Notes: generated by a model from the letters alone, not told the origin. Shown: positions 8,832-18,602, numbered from the stretch's first letter. The stretch is 64,000 bases of DNA from Streptomyces gossypii (GCF_025165795.1 NZ_JAJAGO010000006.1:186001-250000); one strand, 5' to 3'. A program made the numbers and translations.

Positions 8832-9458
8832 TCAGGCGCCCGGGCGCGCTGAGCCCGCACCCTCCCCCGCCGCCGCGAAGGCGCCCCGGGCCAGCCGGTG
8901 CAGCAGCGCCGCGGCCGCCGCCGGCTCGGGATCGGCGTTCAGGCTGCCGAGGCGGGGAGTGGAGTTGAGCAGGCCGAAAACCGTGTGCACGGAGATCCGG
9001 GCCTCCAGCCCCGTCAGCCCGGGATAGACCTCGCGCACCGCCGTGACCCACATCTCCACATACTGCCGCTGGAGTTTCCGCACCTGCCTGCGGTCCGCCT
9101 CGCGCAGCCGGTCGAGCTCCCTGTCGTGCAGGGTGATCAGCGGACTGTCGTTCATCGCGAAGTCGATATGGCCCGCGATCAGCGCGTCCAGAGTCGCCTC
9201 CGGGGCGAGACCGGCCGCCGCCGTTTCGGCCGTGCAGCGCCTCCCGCCCTCGCGCAGCCGCTCGCTGATGCCGACGAGCAGCTCGGCGAGCATGGCATCC
9301 TTGCCTGCGAAGTGCCGGTAGAGGCCGGGCCCGCTGATGCCTACCGCCGCACCTATCTCGTCGACCCCGACGCCGTGGAATCCACGCTCGGCGAAGAGCC
9401 GCGCGGCCTCGCGCAGGATCTGCTCACGTCGGGTGGGTGCCGCTGTCTCCAGGCTCAT
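8832..9458 (-). CDS. TetR-family regulator of the acyl-CoA catabolism block
   Basis: A 208-residue regulator. The N-terminal HTH (RREQILREAARLFAERGFHGVGVDEIGAAVGISGPGLYRHFAGKDAML) is a textbook TetR DNA-binding domain; the C-terminal helical part would bind a ligand, by context an acyl-CoA. It is divergent from the carboxylase operon, and two identical-half-site palindromes lie in the shared intergenic region. Start ATG 9458 (MSLET) is preferred to ATG 9467. Confidence 0.9.
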   Translation of the reverse strand: MSLETAAPTRREQILREAARLFAERGFHGVGVDEIGAAVGISGPGLYRHFAGKDAMLAELLVGISERLREGGRRCTAETAAAGLAPEATLDALIAGHIDFAMNDSPLITLHDRELDRLREADRRQVRKLQRQYVEMWVTAVREVYPGLTGLEARISVHTVFGLLNSTPRLGSLNADPEPAAAAALLHRLARGAFAAAGEGAGSARPGA

Positions 9459-9480
9459 AAAACCCATTCTAGACAGCCGC

Positions 9481-9525
9481 GTTAATGCTCGTTAACCTGA
9501 AGGACGGGCGTTAACGAGAATTAAC
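9481..9525. promoter_or_regulatory. Paired 16-bp TetR operators
   Basis: Two copies of GTTAA-N6-TTAAC occur at 9481-9496 and 9510-9525. They are inverted copies of each other (CGAGNA versus TNCTCG in the centre) and are 29 bp apart, about three helical turns. They lie between the divergent TetR gene and the carboxylase operon, so they are the obvious binding sites of the regulator. Confidence 0.75.
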
Positions 9526-9560
<35 letters not shown>

Positions 9561-9649
9561 CCGCCGCCGCGGTGGGCTCACTCGGCGGGGCACGCGTCGA
9601 ACGCACCCAGCACGCACCCAGCACGCACAGAGCAAGGGGGCTCCGCGGC

Positions 9650-11281
9650 ATGGAGCAGGCAACGACTCTGGTCAGCACCGTCGACCCGGCATCCGATTCC
9701 GGCCTGGCCAACGCGGCCGCGCACCGCGAGCTGGCGGCGGAGCTGCGGGCCAGGCTGGCCGCCGCGCGGCTCGGGGGCGGCGAGCGGGCCCGCGCCCGGC
9801 ATGCGGCGCGCGGCAAGCTGCTGCCGCGTGAGCGGGTGGACACCCTGCTGGACCAGGGCTCCCCCTTCCTGGAGCTCGCCCCGCTGGCCGCCGGGGGGAT
9901 GTACGGGGACGCCGCGCCGGCGGCCGGGGTGATCGCCGGAATCGGCCGGGTCTCCGGGCGCGAGGTGGTCGTGGTCGCCAACGACGCCACCGTCAAGGGC
10001 GGTACGTACTACCCGATGACGGTCAAGAAGCACCTGCGCGCCCAGGAGGTGGCCCTGGAGAACCGCCTGCCGTGCGTCTATCTGGTGGACTCCGGCGGCG
10101 CCTTCCTGCCGATGCAGGACGAGGTCTTCCCCGACCGCGACCACTTCGGCCGGATCTTCTACAACCAGGCGCGGATGTCGGGCGCGGGCATCCCGCAGAT
10201 CGCCGCCGTGCTCGGCTCCTGCACGGCGGGCGGCGCCTACGTCCCCGCGATGAGCGACGAGGCGGTGATCGTGCGCGGGCAGGGCACGATCTTCCTGGGC
10301 GGTCCGCCGCTGGTGAAGGCGGCGACGGGTGAGGTCGTCACCGCCGAGGAACTGGGCGGCGGCGAGGTCCACTCCCGCGTCTCCGGCGTGACGGACCACC
10401 TGGCGGAGGACGACCCGCATGCGCTGCGCATCGTGCGGCGCATCGTCTCGACCCTGCCCGAGCGGCCCCCGCTGCCCTGGTCGGTGCGCCCCGCCGTGGA
10501 GCCCGCAGCCGATCCGGCCGAGCTGTACGCCGCGGTTCCCGCCGACTCGCGTACGTCCTACGACGTGCGGGAGGTGATCGCCCGTCTGGTGGACGGCTCG
10601 CGTTTCCAGGAGTTCAAGGCGGAGTACGGCACGACCCTGGTCACCGGCTTCGCCCGGATCCAGGGCCACCCCGTGGGCATCGTGGCGAACAACGGCATCC
10701 TGTTCTCCGAATCGGCCCAGAAGGGCGCGCACTTCATCGAGCTGTGCGACCAGCGCGGCATCCCGCTCCTCTTCCTGCAGAACATCTCGGGCTTCATGGT
10801 CGGCCGCGCCTACGAGGCGGGGGGCATCGCCAAGCACGGCGCCAAGATGGTGACGGCCGTGGCCTGCACCAGAGTCCCGAAGCTGACGGTGGTCATAGGC
10901 GGTTCCTACGGCGCGGGGAACTACTCGATGTGCGGGCGGGCCTATGGGCCGCGCTTCCTGTGGATGTGGCCGAACGCCAAGATCTCGGTGATGGGCGGCG
11001 AGCAGGCCGCGTCCGTGCTCTCCACGGTCAAGCGGGACCAGCTGGAGGCACGCGGCGAGGAGTGGAGCCAGCAGGAGGAGGATGCCTTCCGGGCCCCGGT
11101 CCGCGCCCAGTACGAGGAGCAGGGGGACGCGTACTACGCCAGCGCCCGCCTGTGGGACGACGGCGTCATCGATCCGCTGGAGACCCGCACCGTGCTCGGT
11201 CTCGCCCTCACGGCATGCGCCAACGCGCCGCTGCCGCAGCGGGATCCGAGCGTGCCCCACTACGGCGTCTTCCGGATGTGA
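9650..11281 (+). CDS. Acyl-CoA carboxylase beta subunit (methylcrotonyl-CoA type)
   Basis: A 543-residue carboxyltransferase subunit that transfers CO2 from biotin to acyl-CoA. It has the two crotonase-fold halves: [20 protein letters not shown] and [16 protein letters not shown] in the N half, and [29 protein letters not shown] with [11 protein letters not shown] in the C half. This pattern and the neighbour HMG-CoA lyase point to 3-methylcrotonyl-CoA carboxylase of leucine breakdown. ATG 9650 (MEQAT) is favoured over ATG 9572, with AAGGGGG upstream. First gene of a four-gene rightward operon. Confidence 0.92.
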   Translation: MEQATTLVSTVDPASDSGLANAAAHRELAAELRARLAAARLGGGERARARHAARGKLLPRERVDTLLDQGSPFLELAPLAAGGMYGDAAPAAGVIAGIGRVSGREVVVVANDATVKGGTYYPMTVKKHLRAQEVALENRLPCVYLVDSGGAFLPMQDEVFPDRDHFGRIFYNQARMSGAGIPQIAAVLGSCTAGGAYVPAMSDEAVIVRGQGTIFLGGPPLVKAATGEVVTAEELGGGEVHSRVSGVTDHLAEDDPHALRIVRRIVSTLPERPPLPWSVRPAVEPAADPAELYAAVPADSRTSYDVREVIARLVDGSRFQEFKAEYGTTLVTGFARIQGHPVGIVANNGILFSESAQKGAHFIELCDQRGIPLLFLQNISGFMVGRAYEAGGIAKHGAKMVTAVACTRVPKLTVVIGGSYGAGNYSMCGRAYGPRFLWMWPNAKISVMGGEQAASVLSTVKRDQLEARGEEWSQQEEDAFRAPVRAQYEEQGDAYYASARLWDDGVIDPLETRTVLGLALTACANAPLPQRDPSVPHYGVFRM

Positions 11282-11289
11282 GGGAGAGC

Positions 11290-13389
11290 ATGACGATGTT
11301 CGACACAGTGCTGGTGGCCAACCGCGGCGAGATCGCCGTCCGGGTGATCCGTACTCTGCGGGATTCCGGCGTGCGCTCCGTCGCGGTCTACAGCGACGCG
11401 GACGCGGACGCCCGCCATGTGCGGGAGGCCGACACCGCCGTGCGGATCGGCCCCACGCCCGCCGCCGAGAGCTACCTGTCCGCGGAGCGGCTGCTGGAGG
11501 CGGCCCGGCGCACCGGCGCGCAGGCCGTGCACCCGGGATACGGCTTCCTCGCGGAGAACGCCGCCTTCGCCCGTGCCTGCGAGGGTGCCGGGCTGGTCTT
11601 CATCGGCCCGCCGGCCGACGCGATAGAGCTGATGGGCGACAAGATCCGGGCCAAGGAGCGGGTGCGGGAGGCCGGAGTGCCGGTGGTGCCGGGCTCCTCC
11701 GGCAGCGGCCTGACCGATGCCGAACTCGCCGACGCGGCACGGGAGATCGGTATGCCCGTGCTGCTGAAGCCCTCGGCGGGCGGCGGCGGCAAGGGCATGC
11801 GGCTGGTGTGGGAGGAAGGGCTGCTGGCCGAGGAGATCAGCGCGGCGCGGCGCGAGGCGCGCGGTTCGTTCGGTGACGACACGCTGCTGGTGGAGCGCTG
11901 GATCGACCGCCCCCGGCATATCGAGATCCAGGTCCTGGCGGACGGCGAGGGCCAGGTGATCCATCTCGGTGAGCGCGAGTGTTCGCTGCAACGGCGCCAT
12001 CAGAAGATCATCGAAGAGGCCCCGAGCCCCCTGCTGGACGACGCCACCCGGGCGGCCATGGGCGCCGCGGCGGTGGAGGCCGCCAAGTCGTGCGGCTACC
12101 GGGGCGCGGGCACGGTGGAGTTCATCGTGCCGGGCGGCGGTGGCGGACCGGCCGCGTATTACTTCATGGAGATGAACACCCGGCTCCAGGTCGAGCACCC
12201 GGTGACGGAGATGATCACCGGAGTGGATCTCGTCGAGTGGCAGCTGCGGATCGCGGCGGGCGAGCCCCTGCCGTACGCCCAGCACGACATCCGGATGACG
12301 GGCCACGCCGTCGAGGCGCGGCTCTGCGCGGAGACGGCACGGGCGGCCGGGGGCCGGGTCGACTTCCTGCCCGCGGCGGGCACCGTGCGGCTGCTGAGCG
12401 AGCCGAGCGGCCCCGGCGTGCGTACGGACTCCGGGCTCGTGGTGGGCACGGAGGTCGGCACCGCCTACGACCCGATGCTCGCCAAGGTGATCGCCCACGG
12501 CCCGGACCGGCAATCGGCCCTGCACCGGCTGCGCGCGGCCCTGGCAGGCAGCACGCTGCTGGGTGTGGACACCAACGCCCCGTTCCTGCGCCGGCTGCTC
12601 GCCCATCCCGCCGTGGTGTCCGGGGATCTGGACACCGGGCTGGTCGACCGCGACGCGCACACCCTGCTCGATGCGGGCGTGCCGGAGGAGGCGTATGTGG
12701 CGGCGGCGCTGCTGCGGCAGTCCGCACTGGAGCCCTCCGGAGCGGCGGGGCACCGGGCGGAGGAGCGGTGGACCGACCCGTTCTCGGTGCCGAGCGGCTG
12801 GCGGCTGGGCGGCGAGGCGGCCTGGGTGGTGCACCATCTGCGGGCGCCGGGTCACGAGCCGGTGGCCGTGCGGGTGCGCGGCTTCGCGGGCAAGACAGCG
12901 GCTTCTCAGGTCCATGTCGGTGCGGAGGGGGAAGCGGGCGAGGCCCGGCTGGCCCTCGACGAGGCCGCCCCGGACAGCCTGCGGCTGGAGTGGCGCGGTG
13001 TCAGTCACCACTTCCGGCACGTGCGCGCCGGAGGGAGCAGCTGGCTGGGCCGCTCGGGCGACGCCTGGCAGCTGCTGGACCACGACCCGGTCGAGGCCGC
13101 CCTGCACGGCGCGGGCGGGGCCCATGGCGCGGATGCGCTGACCGCGCCCATGCCGGGCACGGTGACGGTCGTCAAGGCCGCCGCAGGCGACGAGGTGACG
13201 GCCGGGCAGAGTCTGCTGGTCGTCGAGGCGATGAAGATGGAGCACATCATCGTCGCTCCGTACGATGGGACGGTCACCGAGCTGGATGTGCGCGCGGGCA
13301 GCACCGTCGCGATGGACCAGGTGCTCGCCGTGGTGGAACCGAGCGGCGCGGAGTCACCTCAGGAGCCGGAGCGGGAGGGTGGGCGATGA
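11290..13389 (+). CDS. Biotin-dependent acyl-CoA carboxylase alpha subunit
   Basis: A 699-residue fusion of biotin carboxylase and biotin carboxyl carrier domains. Biotin carboxylase motifs: VANRGEIAVR at the N terminus, HPGYGFLAEN, the ATP-grasp GGGGKGMR, HLGERECSLQRRHQK, and FMEMNTRLQVEHPVTE. The C-terminal carrier domain has the biotinylation site EAMKMEH at about residue 645. Partner of the upstream beta subunit. ATG 11290 is preceded by GGGAGAG; ATG 11296 is an alternative. The stop overlaps the next start by 4 nt. Confidence 0.94.
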   Translation: MTMFDTVLVANRGEIAVRVIRTLRDSGVRSVAVYSDADADARHVREADTAVRIGPTPAAESYLSAERLLEAARRTGAQAVHPGYGFLAENAAFARACEGAGLVFIGPPADAIELMGDKIRAKERVREAGVPVVPGSSGSGLTDAELADAAREIGMPVLLKPSAGGGGKGMRLVWEEGLLAEEISAARREARGSFGDDTLLVERWIDRPRHIEIQVLADGEGQVIHLGERECSLQRRHQKIIEEAPSPLLDDATRAAMGAAAVEAAKSCGYRGAGTVEFIVPGGGGGPAAYYFMEMNTRLQVEHPVTEMITGVDLVEWQLRIAAGEPLPYAQHDIRMTGHAVEARLCAETARAAGGRVDFLPAAGTVRLLSEPSGPGVRTDSGLVVGTEVGTAYDPMLAKVIAHGPDRQSALHRLRAALAGSTLLGVDTNAPFLRRLLAHPAVVSGDLDTGLVDRDAHTLLDAGVPEEAYVAAALLRQSALEPSGAAGHRAEERWTDPFSVPSGWRLGGEAAWVVHHLRAPGHEPVAVRVRGFAGKTAASQVHVGAEGEAGEARLALDEAAPDSLRLEWRGVSHHFRHVRAGGSSWLGRSGDAWQLLDHDPVEAALHGAGGAHGADALTAPMPGTVTVVKAAAGDEVTAGQSLLVVEAMKMEHIIVAPYDGTVTELDVRAGSTVAMDQVLAVVEPSGAESPQEPEREGGR

Positions 13390-14354
13390 CCACGGAGCCG
13401 TCCGAGAGGCTGCCGGTCCCCGAGGGGCTCCCGATGACCGTGGAGGTCGCCAACCTGCCCACCCGGGTCCGCATCCACGAGGTGGGCGCCCGTGACGGTC
13501 TGCAGAACGAACAGTCGGTCGTCCCGGTCGAGGTGAAGTCCGAGTTCATCCACCGGCTCTCCGGCGCCGGGCTGCGCACGATCGAGGCCACCAGCTTCGT
13601 GCGCCCGGACTGGGTCCCCCAGCTGGCCGATGCCGAGGAGCTGTATCCGCTGCTCGCGGATCTGTCCGGGGTACGCCTGCCGGTGCTCGTGCCCAACGCG
13701 CGCGGGCTGGACCGCGCCCTGGCGCTCGGCGCGCGCGAGATCGCGGTCTTCGCCAGTGCCACGGAGTCCTTCGCCAAGGCCAACCTCAACCGCACGGTCG
13801 ACGAATCGCTCGCCCTGTTCGAGCCGGTCGTCGCCCGCGCCAAGCGGAGCGGCGCGACGGTGCGCGGCTATCTCTCGATGTGCTTCGGTGATCCGTGGGA
13901 GGGCCCGGTACCGCCCGCCCAGGTCCTCCGCGTCTGCCGTCGTCTGATCGACTTCGGCTGTGACGAGCTGAGCCTCGGCGACACCATCGGGGTGGCCACT
14001 CCCGGCCATGTCGCCTCGCTGATCGGCGGGCTGCTCGCCGAGGGCCTCCGGCCCGACCAGCTCGCCGTCCACTTCCACGACACCTATGGCCAGGCCCTTT
14101 CCAACACGCTCGCCGCGCTCCAGCGCGGTGTCACCACGGTGGACGCTTCGGCGGGCGGCCTCGGCGGCTGCCCGTTCGCGAAGAGCGCCACCGGAAATCT
14201 CGCGACCGAGGACCTCGTGTGGATGCTGCACGGCCTCGGGATCGAAACCGGAGTAGATCTCGGCCGTCTCACCGCCACCAGCGTGTGGATGGCCGACCAG
14301 TTGGGACGCCCCAGCCCCTCCCGTACCGTCCGCGCGCTCTCCCACAAGGAGTGA
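13386..14354 (+). CDS. hmgL: Hydroxymethylglutaryl-CoA lyase
   Basis: A 322-residue TIM-barrel lyase that cleaves HMG-CoA to acetyl-CoA and acetoacetate, the last step of leucine catabolism. Signatures: EVGARDGLQNEQ (metal/substrate), ATSFVRPDWVPQLAD, SLGDTIGVATP, VHFHDTYGQALSN, and the catalytic-loop Cys motif GGLGGCPFAKSATGNLATED. It starts inside the carboxylase stop (ATGA overlap) and is followed after 6 nt by an acyl-CoA dehydrogenase, so the operon encodes consecutive steps of one pathway. Confidence 0.94.
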   Translation: MTTEPSERLPVPEGLPMTVEVANLPTRVRIHEVGARDGLQNEQSVVPVEVKSEFIHRLSGAGLRTIEATSFVRPDWVPQLADAEELYPLLADLSGVRLPVLVPNARGLDRALALGAREIAVFASATESFAKANLNRTVDESLALFEPVVARAKRSGATVRGYLSMCFGDPWEGPVPPAQVLRVCRRLIDFGCDELSLGDTIGVATPGHVASLIGGLLAEGLRPDQLAVHFHDTYGQALSNTLAALQRGVTTVDASAGGLGGCPFAKSATGNLATEDLVWMLHGLGIETGVDLGRLTATSVWMADQLGRPSPSRTVRALSHKE

Positions 14355-14360
14355 CCCCCC

Positions 14361-15524
14361 ATGTCCCTCGACCATCGCCTCTCCCCCGAGCACGAAGAAC
14401 TGCGCCGTACCGTGGAGGAGTTCGCACACGACGTCGTCGCCCCAAAGATCGGGGACTTCTACGAGGCTCATGAGTTCCCGTACGAGATCGTCCGGCAGAT
14501 GGGTGCCATGGGCCTGTTCGGCCTGCCCTTCCCCGAGGAGTACGGCGGCATGGGCGGTGACTACCTCGCCCTCGGGATCGCTCTGGAGGAGCTGGCCAGG
14601 GTCGACTCCTCCGTGGCCATCACCCTGGAGGCCGGCGTCTCCCTCGGCGCGATGCCCCTCTACCGCTTCGGCACCGAGGAGCAGAAGCGCGAGTGGCTGC
14701 CGCGAATGTGCTCGGGAGAAATCCTCGGCGCCTTCGGGCTGACCGAGCCGGAGTGCGGCTCGGACGCCAGCGGCACCCGTACGACCGCCGTGCGCGACGA
14801 GCAGACCGGCGAGTGGGTGATCAACGGCTCCAAGTGCTTCATCACCAACTCCGGCACGGACATCACCGGGCTGGTCACGGTCACCGCCGTCACGGGCCGG
14901 AAGGATGACGGCGCGCCGCTCATCTCCACCATCATCGTCCCCTCCGGCACCCCCGGGTTCACCGTCGCCGCCCCCTACTCCAAGGTCGGCTGGAACGCCT
15001 CGGACACCCGCGAACTGTCCTTCTCCGACGTGCGCGTCCCCCTCGCGAACCTCCTGGGCGAGGAGGGCCGCGGCTACGCCCAGTTCCTTCGCATACTGGA
15101 CGAGGGCCGGATCGCGATCTCCGCGCTGGCCACCGGCTTGGCCCAGGGCTGCGTCGACGAGTCGGTCGCGTATGCGAATACCCGGATGGCCTTCGGCAAG
15201 CCGATCGGCGCCAACCAGGCGATCCAGTTCAAGCTGGCCGACATGGAGATGCGCGCCCACACCGCCCGGGTCACCTGGCGGGACGCCGCCTCCCGGCTGC
15301 TGGCGGGCGAACCGTTCAAGAAGCAGGCGGCGCTCGGCAAGCTGTACTCCTCCGAGATCGCGGTGACCAACGCCCGCGAGGCCACCCAGATCCACGGCGG
15401 TTACGGCTTCATGAACGAGTATCCGGTGGCCCGGATGTGGCGGGACTCCAAGATCCTGGAGATCGGCGAGGGCACCAGTGAGGTCCAGCGCATGCTCATC
15501 GCCCGGGAGTTGGGCGTGGGCTGA
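14361..15524 (+). CDS. acdH: Acyl-CoA dehydrogenase (isovaleryl/branched-chain type)
   Basis: A 387-residue flavoenzyme. Motifs: GLTEPECGSDASGTRTTA, NGSKCFITNSGTD, GKPIGANQAIQFKLADM, IHGGYGFMNEYPVARMWRDSKILEIGEGTSEVQRMLIAREL. The order beta, alpha, HMG-CoA lyase, dehydrogenase matches the streptomycete acdH locus for branched-chain acyl-CoA oxidation (recalled synteny). Ribosome site AAGGAG lies about 10 bases before ATG 14361. Confidence 0.92.
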   Translation: MSLDHRLSPEHEELRRTVEEFAHDVVAPKIGDFYEAHEFPYEIVRQMGAMGLFGLPFPEEYGGMGGDYLALGIALEELARVDSSVAITLEAGVSLGAMPLYRFGTEEQKREWLPRMCSGEILGAFGLTEPECGSDASGTRTTAVRDEQTGEWVINGSKCFITNSGTDITGLVTVTAVTGRKDDGAPLISTIIVPSGTPGFTVAAPYSKVGWNASDTRELSFSDVRVPLANLLGEEGRGYAQFLRILDEGRIAISALATGLAQGCVDESVAYANTRMAFGKPIGANQAIQFKLADMEMRAHTARVTWRDAASRLLAGEPFKKQAALGKLYSSEIAVTNAREATQIHGGYGFMNEYPVARMWRDSKILEIGEGTSEVQRMLIARELGVG

Positions 15525-15557
15525 GGAGTTGCGCGCCGGCACTGAGATAATCGCGTC

Positions 15558-16469
15558 ATGGCGGAAATCATCCAACGTGCGGGCACCTGGACCTTCGATG
15601 GTGACACCGTCCGGATCGTGCCCGGCAGCGGAAAGAGCGTGGGCGCCCTCCGGAAGTCCCTCGGCGAGGTGTCCGTACCACTCACCGCGGTCGCGGGCAT
15701 CGCGTACGAGGCGGGGCGCAAGGGCGGACGGCTGCGGCTCCGGCTGCGCGAGGGCGCCGACCCGCTCTCCCAGGTGGCAGGCGGGCGGCTGCCGGACGCC
15801 TCGGATCCCTATCAGCTCGCGGTGGAGCTGGACAGATCCGGGGTCGCCGAATACCTCGTCGACGAGGTGCGGCAGGCACTGCTGCTGGAGCAGATCGCGG
15901 AGGGGCCCTGCGACCGCTATCTGCTCCCGGGCCCGGCCGTGCCGCTGACCGGGGCGGGCACGGACGGCACGGCCACCTTCGACGGCGAGCGGGTCCAGGT
16001 CGAGTGGAACTGGATAACGGAGGAGAGCAAGTCCTCCGGCGGCCCTCGGACCTTCCCGCTGCACGACCTCGCGGGTGTGGAGTGGACCCCGGCCGTCGGC
16101 TGGGAGAACGGCAGCCTGCGCTTCCGCCCCAAGGGAGCGCATGCGACCCTCAAGCCGCAGCACGACCCCAACTGCCTGACTCTGTGGGGCATTCGGCAGG
16201 CGCGGGAGACAGGCAGCGCGGTGCTGCTGGCCACCGCGATCACGGCCCGGCTGCCGCACCCCTCGGGCGCGGAGGCCGGCGACGGGGCGCAGGAGCGGCC
16301 CGCCGCCGGCGAGTCGCCCGTGGCCCTCACCAAGCGCGGCGGGGGCGACACGGCGGACCACGACGGACTGCTGCGCCGCCTGCGGGAGCTGGGCGAGCTG
16401 CACAGCAGCGGCATCCTCACCGACGATGAGTTCGCCGTGGCGAAGAAGGCGATCCTGGACCGCTTCTGA
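15558..16469 (+). CDS. DUF4429/SHOCT domain protein
   Basis: A 303-residue protein with two tandem PH-like DUF4429 modules (residues ~1-100 and ~115-225: FDGDTVRIVPGSGKSVGALRKS, and FDGERVQVEWNWITEESKS) and a C-terminal SHOCT helix hairpin (LRRLRELGELHSSGILTDDEFAVAKKAILDRF), the short domain often found on membrane or oligomeric proteins. Common in streptomycetes; biochemical role unknown. It follows acdH by 33 bases in the same direction. Confidence 0.85.
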   Translation: MAEIIQRAGTWTFDGDTVRIVPGSGKSVGALRKSLGEVSVPLTAVAGIAYEAGRKGGRLRLRLREGADPLSQVAGGRLPDASDPYQLAVELDRSGVAEYLVDEVRQALLLEQIAEGPCDRYLLPGPAVPLTGAGTDGTATFDGERVQVEWNWITEESKSSGGPRTFPLHDLAGVEWTPAVGWENGSLRFRPKGAHATLKPQHDPNCLTLWGIRQARETGSAVLLATAITARLPHPSGAEAGDGAQERPAAGESPVALTKRGGGDTADHDGLLRRLRELGELHSSGILTDDEFAVAKKAILDRF

Positions 16470-16507
16470 CCGCCACCCGTCCGGCCCCGCAGCCAGCCGT
16501 TCAGCAC

Positions 16508-18130
16508 TCAGTCGTTCCAGGGCACCTCCGGCGAGCGCCAGTAGTCGATTCCCAGCTGCTCCCACCGCGGCCCGTGTCCCGCCAGCCGCGTCCGGTAGTC
16601 CTCCCAGTCATGTGTCGAAGCCGGTGACCAGCCGAGTTCCGCGATGCCCGGCAGCCGGGGGAAGGCCATGAATTCGATCTCGTCGTTGGTCCGGAGCGTC
16701 TCGGTCCACAGCGGTGCCTCGACCCCGAGCACCGACTCACCGGGTGCCCCCTGGAGGTAGGTGCCGGGATCCCAGTCGTAGGACTGCCGCACCTCGACAT
16801 ATCCGGCCCAGCTCAGCCCGAGCGGCGTGTCCTTGTTGTACTTCATGTCCAGATAGGCACGGTTGGCCGGGGAGAGGATCAGCCGGGTGCCCTTGCGTGC
16901 CGCCTCTGCGACGTCGGGCGCGTCACCAGACCTTCCCCAGTACTGTGCGACCGCGCCCTCCGCCGGGTCCGCACCGACCAGCTGATGCCAGCCCACGACC
17001 GTCTTGCCGTACTTCGCGACGGTCTGCTGCGCACGCTTCATGAAGGCCACGTAGTCCTCATGGCTGGTGGAGTGGGCCTCGTCCCCGCCGATGTGCAGAT
17101 AGGGGCCCGGAGTCATCGCGGCGATCTCCCGGACCACGTCGTCCACGAAGTCGTAGGTGCGCTCAAGCGGCACGCACAGGGAGCTGAAGCCCACCTCCGT
17201 ACCCGTGTAGAGGGGCGGGGCGACTCCGTCGCAGTTGAGCTCGGCGTACGAGGCGAGTGCCGCGTTGGTGTGGCCGGGCATGTCGATCTCCGGCACGACG
17301 GTCAGCTGCCGCTCGGCGGCGTACCGCAGGATCTGCCGGTACTCCGCCTTCGTGTAGTAGCCGCCGGGACCACCGCCGACCTGGGTGCTGCCGCCGACCT
17401 CGGTCAGCCGGGGCCACGAGTCGATGGCGATCCGCCATCCCTGGTCGTCCGAGAGATGCAGATGCAGCTTGTTGATCTTGTACATGGCGAGCTGATCGAC
17501 ATAGTGCTTCACCTGGTCGACCGTGAGGAAGTGCCGGGAGACGTCGAGCATCGCACCGCGGTACTCGTAGCGCGGCAGATCCGTGATCCGGCCGCCTGCC
17601 AGCAGCCAGGGGCCCTGCTGGGCGCTGCGTGCCTCGACGCGCTCGGGCAGCAGCTGCCGCAGCGTCTGCACGCCGTAGAAGAGTCCGGTCTGCGTCCGGG
17701 CCTGGAGCACGGCACCGCGCGGCGAGACATCCAGCCGGTATCCCTCCTTGCCCAGTTTCCGCGGCCCGTCCAGCTTGAGCTGGATGCCGCCGCCTCCGGG
17801 ACGGCCCTCGCGGTGCGCGGTCACCGGCAGTGCGAAGCCGGTTGACGGCCGCAGCAGCGCCGCGAGCCGCTCACCCACCTCGCGCGCCTGGCGCGAGTCC
17901 CGGGGCACCTGGATACGGGTGCGCTCACCGAGCGCGTACGGCTCGCCGCCCGGCTGCACGGAGGCGGGCGCCGGGATTACTTGGTCCAGCGGTCTCGGTT
18001 CCCCGGCGGACGGTGACACGTCGGCGCTCTCGGCGGCGCCCGTACCGGTGCCGGCGGCTGCCGACACCGAACCGGGCACGGCGGTGACGAGCAGCGCGGC
18101 GCAGAACAGCATGAACCAGATTCGTCTCAC
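16508..18130 (-). CDS. Secreted beta-N-acetylhexosaminidase, GH20
   Basis: A 540-residue exported glycosidase that releases GlcNAc from chitin oligomers or wall fragments. A cleavable signal (RRIWFMLFCAALLVTAVPGSVSA) opens the protein, followed by a GH20 N-terminal beta domain and catalytic barrel with FLTVDQVKHYVDQLAMYKINKLHLHLSDDQGW, EIDMPGHTNA and the catalytic Asp-Glu pair in YLHIGGDEAHST. GTG 18130 is chosen because it starts exactly at the signal peptide and has AAGGGA upstream. A DasR-like site lies ~100 bp upstream, fitting GlcNAc control. Confidence 0.92.
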   Translation of the reverse strand: MRRIWFMLFCAALLVTAVPGSVSAAAGTGTGAAESADVSPSAGEPRPLDQVIPAPASVQPGGEPYALGERTRIQVPRDSRQAREVGERLAALLRPSTGFALPVTAHREGRPGGGGIQLKLDGPRKLGKEGYRLDVSPRGAVLQARTQTGLFYGVQTLRQLLPERVEARSAQQGPWLLAGGRITDLPRYEYRGAMLDVSRHFLTVDQVKHYVDQLAMYKINKLHLHLSDDQGWRIAIDSWPRLTEVGGSTQVGGGPGGYYTKAEYRQILRYAAERQLTVVPEIDMPGHTNAALASYAELNCDGVAPPLYTGTEVGFSSLCVPLERTYDFVDDVVREIAAMTPGPYLHIGGDEAHSTSHEDYVAFMKRAQQTVAKYGKTVVGWHQLVGADPAEGAVAQYWGRSGDAPDVAEAARKGTRLILSPANRAYLDMKYNKDTPLGLSWAGYVEVRQSYDWDPGTYLQGAPGESVLGVEAPLWTETLRTNDEIEFMAFPRLPGIAELGWSPASTHDWEDYRTRLAGHGPRWEQLGIDYWRSPEVPWND

Positions 18131-18227
18131 GACTGATCCCTTCGGACCTCGATCACGCGGGGCGGCCGGACATGTGCGAGGGGCGATCGTTCGATCACAC
18201 ACTCGTACCGCGCCGTCCACTCGGGGT

Positions 18228-18243
18228 CAAGGTGTAGACCAAT
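18228..18243. promoter_or_regulatory. DasR-responsive element (dre)-like site
   Basis: CAAGGTGTAGACCAAT matches the known 16-bp palindrome centred on GGTCTAGACC at most core positions. It lies upstream of the leftward hexosaminidase gene, a classic DasR target, and could also affect the rightward small gene. Confidence 0.6.
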
Positions 18244-18264
18244 ACCACCCCTCTTGGACTCATC

Positions 18265-18284
18265 CCTGCCCGATACCGGGCAGG
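18265..18284. promoter_or_regulatory. Perfect hairpin upstream of the small gene
   Basis: CCTGCCCG and CGGGCAGG form an 8-bp perfect stem with a four-base loop, about 40 bases before GTG 18324. It could be a protein site or mRNA structure. Confidence 0.35.
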
Positions 18285-18323
18285 ATTCTTGCGAAACCAT
18301 CCCCGGCAGCCCAGTATCAACGG

Positions 18324-18602
18324 GTGCTCGAAAGCCGGACCCCGGTCCATGACGACCTGATCGACCATCTGGTCCGCACCACCGCGCTGCCCCGTGGCGA
18401 GGCCGCCAGGGTGGTGCTGGACGTGCTGGCCTACTTCGACGAGACGACGGAGGAGTTCGTGCGCCGACGCCACCGGGAGCTGCGCGGCAGGGGGCTGGTG
18501 AACGCGGAGATCTTCGAGCGGATCGCGGCCGAGCTGCCGCACCGCGCGGTGACGCCACCCGGACTCTCCCAGCGTCAGCTGCGCCGCCTCGTCTACGGCT
18601 GA
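18324..18602 (+). CDS. Small conserved helical protein upstream of glmS
   Basis: A 92-residue charged, mostly helical protein (DDLIDHLVRTTALPRGEAARVVLDVLAYFDETTEEFVRRRHRELRGRGLVNAEIFERIAAEL). No membrane segment or cofactor motif. The frame is open far upstream, but codon use and composition change near GTG 18324, which is taken as the start. It reads toward glmS, 54 bases away, so the two may be co-transcribed. Function unknown. Confidence 0.65.
   Translation: MLESRTPVHDDLIDHLVRTTALPRGEAARVVLDVLAYFDETTEEFVRRRHRELRGRGLVNAEIFERIAAELPHRAVTPPGLSQRQLRRLVYG

Noticed and set aside
11979-13385. Long plus-strand frame running into hmgL from within the carboxylase alpha gene
   Set aside because: Only the part from ATG 13386 matches HMG-CoA lyase; the upstream part is a Gly/Arg-rich shadow of the biotin carboxylase domain.
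13359-16565. A 1068-codon open frame on the minus strand opposite hmgL, acdH and the DUF4429 gene
   Set aside because: It is the antisense shadow of three well-supported genes in GC-rich DNA; composition is His/Arg/Gly-rich without domains and no ribosome site.
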